A DNA stretch of 64,000 nucleotides, taken from positions 87,099 through 151,098 of the forward strand of contig JAZDIP010000047.1 in NCBI GenBank assembly GCA_043804925.1, written 5' to 3'. How positions within the stretch are numbered: the stretch's first letter is position 1; each line of letters opens with the position of its first letter. The position numbers were made by a program, and so were the translations under genes. This stretch comes from ChocPot-Mid sp043804925 (lineage in GTDB: Bacteria > Bacteroidota > Ignavibacteria > Kapaibacteriales > UBA2268). The notes beneath the pieces are model-generated. The model saw nothing but the letters and a program-made list of their open reading frames with translations, had not been told where the DNA came from and did no database searches. Positions 18,343 to 26,198 of this stretch are shown piece by piece.

Positions 18343-19014
18343 ATGAGCCGGAAGTTTGTAATCGGTGATATACATGGTTGCTCCAAAACATTTAAAAAGT
18401 TACTTTTTGAAACTTTGGAAATCACACAGGAAGATTCGATATATCTTTTAGGAGATTATATAGATAGGGGCCCTAACAGTAAAAAGGTGATTGACAAAAT
18501 AATCAAACTGAAAAAAAGCGGATTTGACATTAATCCTGTTCTTGGTAATCATGAATTGTTACTTCTCGATTCAGCAAATTTCGTTCAAAATCACATAGTT
18601 TGGTTTCGTAATGGGGCAAAACCAACTTTGAAAAGTTTCGGAATTAATTATGCACATGAATTTAAACCCAAATACCTCGATTTCTTTAGAGGACTTCCCT
18701 ATTATTATCTATTAGATAATTATATTATCGTTCATGGTGGCTTGAACTTTACCGCAGATGACCCTCTCAAGGACAAGGAATCCATGGTCTGGATACGTGA
18801 TAATTTCGTTGACCTGAATAAAACAGGCGGCAGAAAACTAATTTGCGGGCATACACCCACTCCTTTGGATTTGATTAAACAAAGCCTGAAAAAGGATAAA
18901 ATAATTCTCGATGGTGGATGCGTCTATTATGGCAGACATCCGGGCTTGGGTTATCTAGTTGCTCTTGAGTTAAATTCCATGGAACTCTTCTTCCACAGAA
19001 ATATTGATATGTAA
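18343..19014 (+). CDS. Metallophosphoesterase, PP2A-like Ser/Thr phosphatase family
   Basis: Dinuclear-metal phosphatase of 223 residues with all the family motifs in order: GDIHG (8-12), GDYIDRGPN, GNHE, the HGGL loop and CGHTP. This set occurs in bacterial PP2A-like protein phosphatases and in bis(5'-nucleosyl)-tetraphosphatases such as PrpE and ApaH, so the substrate is open. Its 3' end lies 28 bases from convergent mnmA. Confidence 0.85.
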   Translation: MSRKFVIGDIHGCSKTFKKLLFETLEITQEDSIYLLGDYIDRGPNSKKVIDKIIKLKKSGFDINPVLGNHELLLLDSANFVQNHIVWFRNGAKPTLKSFGINYAHEFKPKYLDFFRGLPYYYLLDNYIIVHGGLNFTADDPLKDKESMVWIRDNFVDLNKTGGRKLICGHTPTPLDLIKQSLKKDKIILDGGCVYYGRHPGLGYLVALELNSMELFFHRNIDM

Positions 19015-19042
19015 TTCCCCTTGCCTGTCTATTGTCCAAAGG

Positions 19043-20110
19043 TCATTTATTCGTTGAAATCAACTCAATCACTCCTCCGCCAAAGCAATATTCCTTTACG
19101 TAAAACACCGCAAATTGTCCTGCAGCTATTCCTTCGTCTTTACCTAAAAGTTGAACTATAACCTTGGTATCGTTTACTTTTTCAATAATGCAATTGTACT
19201 TTTTAGGTCCGTGCCGCAGCTTTACCTGAAAAGATGTTTTTTCCGGAAATTTAGGAATCCAATTGATGTCTCTTACAATAAATTTATCACGGGATACACT
19301 TGGATTTAATTTTTCGGTTGATATGTAAATAATATTTTTCACTATGTCCTTCTTTACAATATACCAGGGACCACCACCCAATCCAAGTCCATGCCTTTGT
19401 CCTATAGTAAAGAACCAATACCCATTGTGTGTACTGATTATTTTGCCGCTTCGAATATCAATTACATCACCCGGTTTTTCACCCAAATGATACTTGACGA
19501 ACTCATTATATGGGATTTTGCCGAGGAAACAAATACCCTGACTATCCTTTCTCGATTTGGTAGAAAGATTAAATTTATGGGCTAATTGTCTGACTTCATT
19601 TTTATTAAATTTTCCTATTGGGAAAATTATTTTACTCAATTGCTCCTGACTCAGATAGGTGAGAAAATATGTCTGGTCTTTGACTGCATCGGGAGCACTT
19701 TTAAGATAATATTTTTCATCTTTCTTTTCAACCCGGGCATAATGTCCTGATGCAATCAATTCAAAACTACCGTCTATTTTGTCAATGAACTTGCCGAATT
19801 TTATATGACGGTTACACATAACATCCGGGCTTGGAGTCCTGCCTGCCTTAAGTTCATTTTTAGTATATTCGACAACAGTATCGAGGTAGTCCTTTTGCAT
19901 TTGAATCAATTTTAAAGGAACATCGAGTGCTGAACAAACGTTGCGGGCATAATCGAGGTCTTCTCCCCAAGGGCAGTTACCTAAAAATGATAATTCATCT
20001 TCCAACCACACCTTTAAATAAAATGCCGTAACGTCATATCCCTGTTGTTTCAGTAGATATAGTGCAACCGAACTGTCAACTCCACCTGATAATAATAATG
20101 CTGTTTTCAT
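19043..20110 (-). CDS. mnmA: tRNA-specific 2-thiouridylase
   Basis: Puts sulfur on U34 of tRNA-Lys, -Glu and -Gln, using ATP. The 355 residues hold the PP-loop SGGVDSS (8-14), the catalytic Cys99 (MCNRHIKFG) and Cys194 (QGICFLG) that carries the persulfide, and the C-terminal domain with TIGQRHGLGLGGG. All key residues are present and the length is normal. It is transcribed convergently with the phosphatase gene and divergently from cydB. Confidence 0.96.
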   Translation of the reverse strand: MKTALLLSGGVDSSVALYLLKQQGYDVTAFYLKVWLEDELSFLGNCPWGEDLDYARNVCSALDVPLKLIQMQKDYLDTVVEYTKNELKAGRTPSPDVMCNRHIKFGKFIDKIDGSFELIASGHYARVEKKDEKYYLKSAPDAVKDQTYFLTYLSQEQLSKIIFPIGKFNKNEVRQLAHKFNLSTKSRKDSQGICFLGKIPYNEFVKYHLGEKPGDVIDIRSGKIISTHNGYWFFTIGQRHGLGLGGGPWYIVKKDIVKNIIYISTEKLNPSVSRDKFIVRDINWIPKFPEKTSFQVKLRHGPKKYNCIIEKVNDTKVIVQLLGKDEGIAAGQFAVFYVKEYCFGGGVIELISTNK

Positions 20111-20460
20111 TTAAATATTTTAATTAATAATACTCTTCTTTAACGATTTTGATTGATATTAATTGAAAAATAAATCGGATAACAGTAAATGGCTGAAGTG
20201 TCTCTCGACAAGTTCAGGAGCACACGGCTCTTGAGGATGACGGCAGACAGCAGACGGAATTTTTTGTAGAATGAAAGACCTGTCCTAAATAGGATTGATA
20301 GTTAATTATTATTTTGTAATTGTTTTGAATATCTTGAGATGAAGTCGCCGCTAATTTTAACAGAATAATTTTTTGTAAATATATCAAATTAATATTTCAC
20401 ATTAAAGATAATTTATTTAATTTTATATTACTGAAAAATGAAAATTAATTGGAGAAGATA
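20111..20460. other. 350-base spacer with dispersed-repeat remnants, upstream of cydB
   Basis: No coding potential is seen. At 20195-20219 there is a fragment of the common dispersed repeat GTCTCTCGACAAGTTCAGGA. At 20239-20276 there is a stretch similar to the spacer after nusG (25659-25697). At 20279-20300 lies the second copy of a 22-base motif also found at 6267. The 3' third is very AT-rich and should contain the cydB promoter. cydA, the usual upstream partner of cydB, is absent. Confidence 0.5.
20279..20300. repeat. 22-base dispersed motif, copy B
   Basis: The stretch beginning CCTGTCCTAAATAGGA matches copy A at 6267-6288 at 18 of 22 bases. Both copies lie 75-160 bases upstream of a gene on the plus strand. 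Confidence 0.4.
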
Positions 20461-21477
20461 ATGGATTTGCAAATTACATGGTTCATACTTTTAATAGTTC
20501 TCTTCACCGGTTATACCGTACTTGACGGTTTTGATTTAGGTGTAGGCATGTTGCATTTTGTAGCAAAGACCGACAGAGAGCGAAGAGTATTGCTCAACTC
20601 GATAGGACCTGTATGGGATGCTAACGAAGTTTGGCTCATTACGGCGGGAGGAGCATTGTTTGCCGCTTTTCCCGATGTATACGCCACCGTTTTTTCAGGA
20701 TTTTACATGGCTTTCATGTTATTCCTGTTGGTCATCATCGGTAGGGCAATAGCAATCGAATTTCGCGGTAAAGTTGATTCGGATTCCTGGAAAAAAGTTT
20801 GGGACATTGTCTTCCATATTTCAAGCTATCTGATTGTTTTTCTTCTCGGTTTAACTTTTGGGAACATATTATCGGGATTACCTATAAGTTCTGACAAAGA
20901 ATTTGCCGGAACATTTTTAGGACTGTTCAATCCATATTCTATTTATGTTGCGATTACTGCTGTTCTACTCATCAAGTTACATGGCAGATTATTTCTTCTC
21001 AACAAAACGGAAGGGGATATGTTAAACCGGATGCTAAACAGATTCAACTTTTTATGGATTCTTTGCCTGATAATATATATAGGATTAACTATATGGACTG
21101 CTCTGGGGCAATCACAATTACTCTTCAATTACAACCATAACGGTGCATTATATCTTATACCTGTGATTACTTATGTATCATTAATACTAATTTACTTGTT
21201 TGTAAAAAGGCGGAAGTACTATTCCGCTTTCTTATCATCATGTTTTTTTATAGGATTACTAATAGTACAGGCAGGAATCGGAATTTATCCTAACCTTGTA
21301 CCTTCAAATCCGATTGCTGAAAACAGTTTAACGATTTTCAATTCCTCATCATCCGATGCAACTTTATTAACAATGTTTATTATAGCTTGTATAGGAATTC
21401 CACTAGTAATAGTATATAAGATTTTAATGTATTCAGCTTTCAGGGGAAAAGTTAAAATAGATGCTTCAAGCTACTAA
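20461..21477 (+). CDS. cydB: Cytochrome bd-type quinol oxidase subunit II, without adjacent cydA
   Basis: Second subunit of the high-oxygen-affinity terminal oxidase of the respiratory chain. The 338 residues have about eight membrane helices and the CydB signatures YTVLDGFDLGVG near the N-terminus, WDANEVWLITAGGALFAAFP and the later PNLVPS. I take the ATG at 20461, preceded by GGAG at 20451-20454, over an in-frame TTG 12 bases upstream. CydB works as a pair with the heme-carrying CydA, normally encoded just upstream. Here the upstream neighbour is mnmA on the other strand, and CydA is not encoded in the window. Confidence 0.93.
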   Translation: MDLQITWFILLIVLFTGYTVLDGFDLGVGMLHFVAKTDRERRVLLNSIGPVWDANEVWLITAGGALFAAFPDVYATVFSGFYMAFMLFLLVIIGRAIAIEFRGKVDSDSWKKVWDIVFHISSYLIVFLLGLTFGNILSGLPISSDKEFAGTFLGLFNPYSIYVAITAVLLIKLHGRLFLLNKTEGDMLNRMLNRFNFLWILCLIIYIGLTIWTALGQSQLLFNYNHNGALYLIPVITYVSLILIYLFVKRRKYYSAFLSSCFFIGLLIVQAGIGIYPNLVPSNPIAENSLTIFNSSSSDATLLTMFIIACIGIPLVIVYKILMYSAFRGKVKIDASSY

Positions 21478-21532
21478 CAGTTGACAGTGAATAGTTAACA
21501 GTTGACAGTGAATAGTTGGCAGTTGACGCTGA
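21474..21532. repeat. Heptamer tandem repeat (GTTGACA/GTGAATA-like)
   Basis: Eight degenerate seven-base units such as GTTGACA, GTGAATA and GTTAACA fill the short gap between the convergent ends of cydB and the lipoprotein gene. Confidence 0.75.
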
Positions 21533-22174
21533 CTAATATTGAATAGTTGTTAATATCGAATGAAAAATCTTATCTGTATCCAATGCTCCGGCTAATGGTA
21601 ATTTTCGAACGTTGAGAGGTACCAAAGCAAATTCATAGTACTCACCAAGGGATGAAGTAAATACCGCTGATAAGGAAGTTATTGCTCCTTCGGTTGCAGT
21701 ATAGCTGAATTTACAGAACGAAAGAGTTCCCATGCTTATGGAAGTATATTTACCATACAGCTTTACAGCATCAGCAGTTTTGTTTTGTTTTTTAATTATG
21801 CTGTATCTTGCTAATCCGATTAATCCTTCTTTCTTAACCAACTGATTCAATTCATCATTTGGTTTTATCGTCGAAAAAACAGCGGCTAAAGTGTAATCGG
21901 GATTTACTGCTACAGCAAAAGCATCAGCAGAAATTTTATCCTCAAGGTCAACAAAAAACCAATCCTTAGGCAAGAATGCAATCATGTCTCCTTTTTGTGA
22001 CCGTACCAATGTTTCGGACATTTCAATAACCGGTTTCGGACTCAATATGATTGAAGGAGCTACATCGGTTTCAACCTCTTCTTTAACAATGAAGCAAGAA
22101 TTTAATATTATTGCGGAGATGAGAAATAAAAAGAATTTGCAGTATGCTGAACGATATGTATCAATACTCTTCAA
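21533..22174 (-). CDS. Putative lipoprotein of unknown function
   Basis: With a TTG start at 22174 the product has 213 residues. It begins with a short charged stretch, then a lipoprotein signal (FFLFLISAIILNSC) whose Cys near residue 25 would be lipidated. The mature part contains FLPKDWFFVDLED and resembles no family I can name. The TTG lies within the last codons of the upstream ferredoxin reductase gene (14-base overlap), suggesting coupled translation. A longer frame opens further upstream, but it would overlap the reductase by about 190 bases and bury the signal, so I reject it. Confidence 0.65.
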   Translation of the reverse strand: MKSIDTYRSAYCKFFLFLISAIILNSCFIVKEEVETDVAPSIILSPKPVIEMSETLVRSQKGDMIAFLPKDWFFVDLEDKISADAFAVAVNPDYTLAAVFSTIKPNDELNQLVKKEGLIGLARYSIIKKQNKTADAVKLYGKYTSISMGTLSFCKFSYTATEGAITSLSAVFTSSLGEYYEFALVPLNVRKLPLAGALDTDKIFHSILTTIQY

Positions 22175-22964
22175 TGTGCATTGCTCCCGGATTTTTCGAC
22201 GTATGTTTTGTATAGTTATATTTTGACAAGAATGAACTAACTGATTCAACCATTTTTGGATTACCGCAAAGGAAGAAATGAGTTTTTTCAGGATTGATTT
22301 CAATGCCTGAGTCCCTAAGTAAAATTCCATCCTCAAGATGTTTTTCAATCATTCCGGACAAACCTGTCCATGTATCGGGTTTTGCATCTAATAAGGTCGG
22401 GTAGTAGTTAAAATTATCAAATAGACTGTCCATCAATTGTAATTCACCATAATATCCCAAATCCCATGAAAATGAGGCTCCGTGTATTACGGCAAGTTTA
22501 ATATTCTGATTGTCCTTAATATGGGAACGAAGGAAGCTAATGTAGGGTGCGAGTCCGGTGCCTGTAGCAATCATTACAATATTTAAACCTTTAGGAGTAT
22601 CATTTAGTTTGAAAACGCCTAAGATTTTATTATCTATCCAAAGACGGCTACCCTGTTGCAAATTGAAAAGCCGTGGAGTAAGTTGTCCTGATTTTACATG
22701 GCTGATATAAAATTCAAAGTCCTGAGTTTCGTGATTCGCTGAAGCAATAGAGTAAGGTCTTTTAATCATTTTATCGCCCGAAAGTGTTTCGGGTCTCATA
22801 ACCGAGTTAGCAGCTCTTTGCTCAGATACCATCAAACCAAGAGCCGTAAATTGACCGGCTTCAAAACTATTTCTTGGCGTATCAGTTTTAATTCTCAAAA
22901 TCATTAAGTCCGGATTTATTAGAATTTTCCCATTAACTGTTGCATTGTATAGCAAATTATTCAT
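22161..22964 (-). CDS. Ferredoxin/flavodoxin-NADP reductase (Fpr-type), copy 1
   Basis: FAD enzyme that moves electrons between NADPH and ferredoxin or flavodoxin. The 267 residues show GQFTALGL near 38-45, the FAD motif RPYSIAS (69-75), the NADP motif GTGLAPYIS (135-143) and CGNPKMVE near the end. The C-terminus is HIEEY, with the terminal aromatic residue typical of bacterial Fpr enzymes. All motifs are intact. It is followed by an overlapping lipoprotein gene and preceded by a diverged paralogue on the same strand. Confidence 0.88.
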   Translation of the reverse strand: MNNLLYNATVNGKILINPDLMILRIKTDTPRNSFEAGQFTALGLMVSEQRAANSVMRPETLSGDKMIKRPYSIASANHETQDFEFYISHVKSGQLTPRLFNLQQGSRLWIDNKILGVFKLNDTPKGLNIVMIATGTGLAPYISFLRSHIKDNQNIKLAVIHGASFSWDLGYYGELQLMDSLFDNFNYYPTLLDAKPDTWTGLSGMIEKHLEDGILLRDSGIEINPEKTHFFLCGNPKMVESVSSFLSKYNYTKHTSKNPGAMHIEEY

Positions 22965-23161
22965 AGTAATATTATTATCAATAGCATTTTTTTTAAAAAA
23001 ATAAATTTATGATAAAAAAGTGATATAAAAAAAATAAATTATTATTGATACCGGCTCATTTCAATTTAAATAATTTATCAGTTGAGGATATAAAGTAAAA
23101 CTTTTAATGAAAATAATATTGAATTTTTTATAACCAGTCTAAATTCATTTTTTATGGAGAA

Positions 23162-23980
23162 CTAATTTTCTAAGTGTAAATATCCTGGTTTTTTTATATT
23201 GTGCTTTGTATAATGATATTTTGATAAAAAGTCAGAAACTGCTTTTACCATATATGGATTACCGCAAAGCAAAAAGAAAGTTTTTTCAGGATTAATTTCA
23301 ATACCAGTCTGATTTTCAAGAATTTTATTTTCAAGATGTTGTTCGATATAACCTTTTAATCCATTCCAAGAATTATCTGGCTGAAGCACAGTTGGTATAT
23401 AATAAAAATTATCGTGGTTATTCTCAACAAATCTTAGTTCACTAAAATAACCAAGATCCCATGGATAAGCTGCTCCATGTATTAAAGCAATTTTTGTTTC
23501 CTTATTATTTTGTAAGTATGTATGTAGAAAACTAATATATGCGGCAATAGCCGTGCCTGTAGCGATCAGAACAATATTATAATTTTCAGGTATTTGTTCA
23601 AGGGAGAAAATATTTAAAATTTCATTATCAATCCATAATCTGCTTTCTTGCTTGAGATTAAAAAGTCGCGGTGATAGTTGACCGGATTTGATTTGATTAA
23701 TATAAAATTCAAAATTCTTATTATTGTTGTTCATTTTTACAATTGAATAAGGTCTTTTTATGAGATAATCATCGTATTTGCATATCTTCGCTAAAGGTCT
23801 TAAAGGGAATGATGAATTTTCTGAACGTTCTTCATTAACGTGTAATCCTAATCCAATATAATTGAAAATGCTTTCACTTGATTTTATTCTTGGCTCATCG
23901 GATTTAACATTCAGTATCATTAAATCAGGAGTTATTAAATTTATTTTAGTGACAGTTGCGTTATAAGGTATTATTTTCAT
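23162..23980 (-). CDS. Ferredoxin-NADP reductase paralogue with altered cofactor motifs, copy 2
   Basis: A 272-residue tandem paralogue of the gene at 22161-22964, alignable end to end (shared RPYSI, SGQLSPRLFNL, SRLWIDNEIL, CGNPYMV). Several cofactor positions differ. The GQF segment reads ESIF, the FAD motif ends RPYSIVK, and the NADP loop GTGLAP reads GTAIAA (142-147). The C-terminus is HLEN and lacks the final aromatic residue. Codon use is more AT-rich than in copy 1. It may use another nucleotide or partner, or be losing function. There is no frameshift. Confidence 0.8.
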   Translation of the reverse strand: MKIIPYNATVTKINLITPDLMILNVKSDEPRIKSSESIFNYIGLGLHVNEERSENSSFPLRPLAKICKYDDYLIKRPYSIVKMNNNNKNFEFYINQIKSGQLSPRLFNLKQESRLWIDNEILNIFSLEQIPENYNIVLIATGTAIAAYISFLHTYLQNNKETKIALIHGAAYPWDLGYFSELRFVENNHDNFYYIPTVLQPDNSWNGLKGYIEQHLENKILENQTGIEINPEKTFFLLCGNPYMVKAVSDFLSKYHYTKHNIKKPGYLHLEN

Positions 23981-24138
23981 ATTTCAAATATTCAAATCAA
24001 CAAAACGACTTAAGTAAAGTAAATATAGTGAAAAAGTAAAACAATTAAAAAGAATTATTTCATTTTCATGCTAAAAATACTTCAAAAAGAGAGATTTTTT
24101 AAAAATAAACGGTTAGAATACAAAAATATGAAATATTT

Positions 24139-24170
24139 TTTGAATATTTAAAATAATTTTCATAATTTTG
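24139..24170 (+). promoter_or_regulatory. Bacteroidota-type promoter for the tRNA cluster
   Basis: TTTG at 24139-24142, a 20-base spacer and TAATTTTG at 24163-24170 match the -33/-7 consensus exactly. The downstream bases CAAGCT are the same as in the rpsL promoter. Transcription would start just before tRNA-Tyr and could continue into secE and nusG. Confidence 0.75.
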
Positions 24171-24184
24171 CAAGCTAAACATTT

Positions 24185-24267
24185 GGGTAGGTACCGAAGC
24201 GGTCAAACGGGGCAGACTGTAAATCTGCTGGCTAATGCCTTCGGAGGTTCGAATCCTTCCCTGCCCA
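24185..24267 (+). tRNA. tRNA-Tyr (anticodon GUA)
   Basis: Acceptor arms GGGTAGG and CCTGCCC pair over seven bases (one G-U). The anticodon loop is CTGTAAA, giving GUA. A long variable arm, as expected for a class II tRNA, follows. CCA is not encoded. It is first in a five-tRNA cluster ahead of secE, an arrangement common in bacteria. Confidence 0.96.
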
Positions 24268-24274
24268 CGGTTTT

Positions 24275-24348
24275 AGAAGATAGAAAATAGAAGATAGAAG
24301 ATAGAAGATAGAAGATAGAAGATAGAAGATAGAAAATAGAAGATAGAA
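24275..24348. repeat. Heptamer tandem repeat (AGAAGAT-like), about ten units
   Basis: Near-perfect seven-base units AGAAGAT/AGAAAAT run between tRNA-Tyr and the first tRNA-Gly. This is the longest and cleanest of the heptamer tracts. Confidence 0.9.
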
Positions 24349-24398
24349 TTCGGAACATGTTTTTTGAAATGTTTTTATAAACTTTGAACTGATGATAG

Positions 24399-24471
24399 GC
24401 GGGAGTAGCTCAGTTGGTAGAGCATCAGCCTTCCAAGCTGAGGGTCGCGGGTTCGAGTCTCGTCTCCCGCT
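24399..24471 (+). tRNA. tRNA-Gly (anticodon UCC)
   Basis: Acceptor GCGGGAG pairs with CTCCCGC. The loop CTTCCAA gives anticodon UCC, which reads GGA and probably GGG. CCA is not encoded. It is highly similar to the next tRNA. Confidence 0.95.
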
Positions 24472-24478
24472 CGGATTT

Positions 24479-24523
24479 AGAAAACAGAAAAGTAGAAAGT
24501 AGGAAAGTTAGAAATTAGAAAAG
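24479..24523. repeat. Degenerate heptamer repeat (AGAAAAG-like)
   Basis: About six loosely conserved seven-base units with AGAAA cores lie between the two tRNA-Gly genes. Confidence 0.55.
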
Positions 24524-24568
24524 GATTAACGCTTTTTGAAATAACCCGGTATTGACTGATTATTTGGC

Positions 24569-24641
24569 GCGGGAATAGCTCAGTTGGTAGAGCATCAGCT
24601 TCCCAAGCTGAGGGTCGCGGGTTCGAGTCCCGTTTCCCGCT
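24569..24641 (+). tRNA. tRNA-Gly (anticodon CCC)
   Basis: Acceptor GCGGGAA pairs with TTCCCGC. The loop TTCCCAA gives anticodon CCC, reading GGG. Compared with the preceding tRNA-Gly it has a compensatory change in acceptor pair 7-66 and a shifted anticodon loop, so it is a diverged tandem duplicate. No CCA is encoded. Confidence 0.93.
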
Positions 24642-24649
24642 CTCAACCT

Positions 24650-24725
24650 GCTGATGTAGCTCAGGTGGTAGAGCACATCCTTGGTAAGGATGAGGTCACG
24701 GGTTCAAGTCCCGTCATCAGCTCCA
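24650..24725 (+). tRNA. tRNA-Thr (anticodon GGU)
   Basis: Acceptor GCTGATG pairs with CATCAGC. The loop TTGGTAA gives GGU, reading ACC and ACU. The discriminator T is followed by CCA at 24723-24725. It is the only tRNA of the five with an encoded CCA, perhaps by chance. Confidence 0.95.
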
Positions 24726-24744
24726 ATATGCTGGTAGGAGACTT

Positions 24745-24817
24745 AGGGGCGTAGCTCAATTGGCAGAGCGACGGTCTCCAAAACCGTAGGCTGCGGGTTC
24801 GATTCCTGCCGCCCCTG
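24745..24817 (+). tRNA. tRNA-Trp (anticodon CCA)
   Basis: Acceptor AGGGGCG pairs with CGCCCCT. The loop CTCCAAA gives anticodon CCA. It lies 47 bases before secE, the usual Trp-secE-nusG order. No CCA tail is encoded. Confidence 0.96.
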
Positions 24818-24864
24818 CAGATAAAGCGGCATTAGTCGTTGAATATAAATTTTTTAGGTGTAAA

Positions 24865-25047
24865 ATGATTGGTAAAATAAAAAATTTCTCTAATGAAGTT
24901 GTTAAGGAAATGAAAAAAGTTTCCTGGCCCACAAGAGAACAGTTGAAGGAATCAACTAATGTTGTTATTATTACAACTTTGGTTATTACTTTAATTGTTT
25001 ATGTTATTGATTTGGTCATGAGTACTGCTGTCAATTTATATTATTAA
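24865..25047 (+). CDS. secE: Preprotein translocase subunit SecE
   Basis: Small essential subunit that clamps SecY in the inner-membrane translocation channel. The 60 residues are the short single-helix form: an amphipathic stretch with EVVKEMKKVSWPTREQL, then one membrane helix (residues 32-55). It stands between tRNA-Trp and nusG. Its partner secY is encoded at 51 kb. Confidence 0.93.
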   Translation: MIGKIKNFSNEVVKEMKKVSWPTREQLKESTNVVIITTLVITLIVYVIDLVMSTAVNLYY

Positions 25048-25082
25048 TTTAATGTTAATTAATAGTTCAAAATTATAATAAA

Positions 25083-25655
25083 ATGGAAGAATTAGATAAT
25101 ACACAAATAAGCGATGATGAAGGTTTTAAGTGGTATTGTCTGCGTACTTATACCGGTCATGAGCAAAAAGTCAAATTAACTATCGAATCCGAATTGAAAA
25201 GATTAGGTTTGGACAGTAAGGTTCCTGAGATTATCATACCTCAGGAAACCGTGTTTGAGGTCAGGGGGGGTAAGCGCAAAACCAAAATTAAGAATTTTCT
25301 TCCGGGGTATATTGTCTTGAAAATAAACCTTGACAAAAAGATTAAGGATGTTATTCAAAATTTACCTTCGGTGGTTAGCTTTGTTGGCACTAGGCAAGAA
25401 CCTGCTCCTTTAAGAAAAAATGAAATTGACAGAATTATCGGTAGGGTCGAAGAAAGAAAAAGTATTGCAACTATCGAAACGAGTTTCGAAATAGGTGACC
25501 CTGTGAAGGTTATTGACGGTCCATTTACTTCATTTAACGGTACAGTTAAGGAAGTTAATTTTGAAAAACAAAAATTAAAAGTTGAAGTTGGTATATTAGG
25601 CAGGAAAACCCCTGTCGAGCTTGATTTCAGTCAGGTTGAAGTTGAAAATCACTAA
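25083..25655 (+). CDS. nusG: Transcription termination/antitermination factor NusG
   Basis: Binds RNA polymerase, raises processivity and links it to Rho or the ribosome. The 190 residues contain the NGN domain (WYCLRTYTGHEQKV at about 14-27, then LPGYIVLKI) and a C-terminal KOW domain (GDPVKVIDGPFTSFNGTV). Length and motifs are standard. It lies upstream of rplK in the usual order. Confidence 0.97.
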   Translation: MEELDNTQISDDEGFKWYCLRTYTGHEQKVKLTIESELKRLGLDSKVPEIIIPQETVFEVRGGKRKTKIKNFLPGYIVLKINLDKKIKDVIQNLPSVVSFVGTRQEPAPLRKNEIDRIIGRVEERKSIATIETSFEIGDPVKVIDGPFTSFNGTVKEVNFEKQKLKVEVGILGRKTPVELDFSQVEVENH

Positions 25656-25736
25656 GAAGACGGCAGTCGTTAGCCGGAACTTTTGTAAAATAGAATTGAA
25701 ATAGATTTGTTGAATTATAATAGATAGTTTTAGGTT
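25656..25736. other. nusG-rplK spacer with dispersed-repeat similarity
   Basis: The first 40 bases (GACGGCAG, CCGGAA, TTTTGTA) resemble 20239-20276 upstream of cydB. The remainder is an AT-rich leader for rplK. No hairpin terminator is seen, so nusG and rplK are probably co-transcribed. Confidence 0.4.
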
Positions 25737-26159
25737 ATGGCAAAGAAAGTAGCAGGTGTTTTTAAACTCCAGTTGAATGCATCGGAAGCAACGATGGCTC
25801 CTCCGGTTGGACCGGCTTTCGGACAAAGAGCATTGAACGGCATGGAGTTTGTCAAGCAATTTAATGCGAGAACACAAAAGCAAAAAGGATATTTAGTTCC
25901 CGTAGTAGTAACATTTTATGGTGATAAAACTTTTACATTTGAAGTCAAATCACCTCCTGCCGCTGTTTTACTCAAAAAAGCAACAGGCATTCAGAGCGGC
26001 TCAGCTGTTTCCAACAAAAACAAAGTTGCGAAGGTTACAGTTAGTCAGTGTGAAGATATCGTAAAAGCTAAAATGCAGGATTTGAATTGTGACACCATTG
26101 AAGCAGGTGTAAGTATGATAAAAGGTACTGCCCGTAGCATGGGTATTGTCGTTGAATAA
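25737..26159 (+). CDS. rplK: 50S ribosomal protein L11
   Basis: Binds the GTPase-associated region of 23S rRNA and is needed for factor-dependent GTP hydrolysis. The 140 residues include the N-terminal LQLNASEATMAPPVGPAFGQ-type segment that carries the methylated and thiostrepton-contact positions, and the C-terminal RNA-binding domain (CEDIVKAKMQDLN, GTARSMGI). Full length. Confidence 0.97.
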   Translation: MAKKVAGVFKLQLNASEATMAPPVGPAFGQRALNGMEFVKQFNARTQKQKGYLVPVVVTFYGDKTFTFEVKSPPAAVLLKKATGIQSGSAVSNKNKVAKVTVSQCEDIVKAKMQDLNCDTIEAGVSMIKGTARSMGIVVE

Positions 26160-26198
26160 TATATATATAATGTTAAAGATAATTATTAAATTTAAGTT

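Noticed and set aside
22175..22348. N-terminal extension of the lipoprotein gene giving 271 residues
   Set aside because: It would overlap the ferredoxin reductase gene by about 190 bases and place the lipoprotein signal in mid-protein.
24275..24348. Possible CRISPR array in the tRNA cluster
   Set aside because: The unit is seven bases without spacers, so this is a simple tandem repeat.
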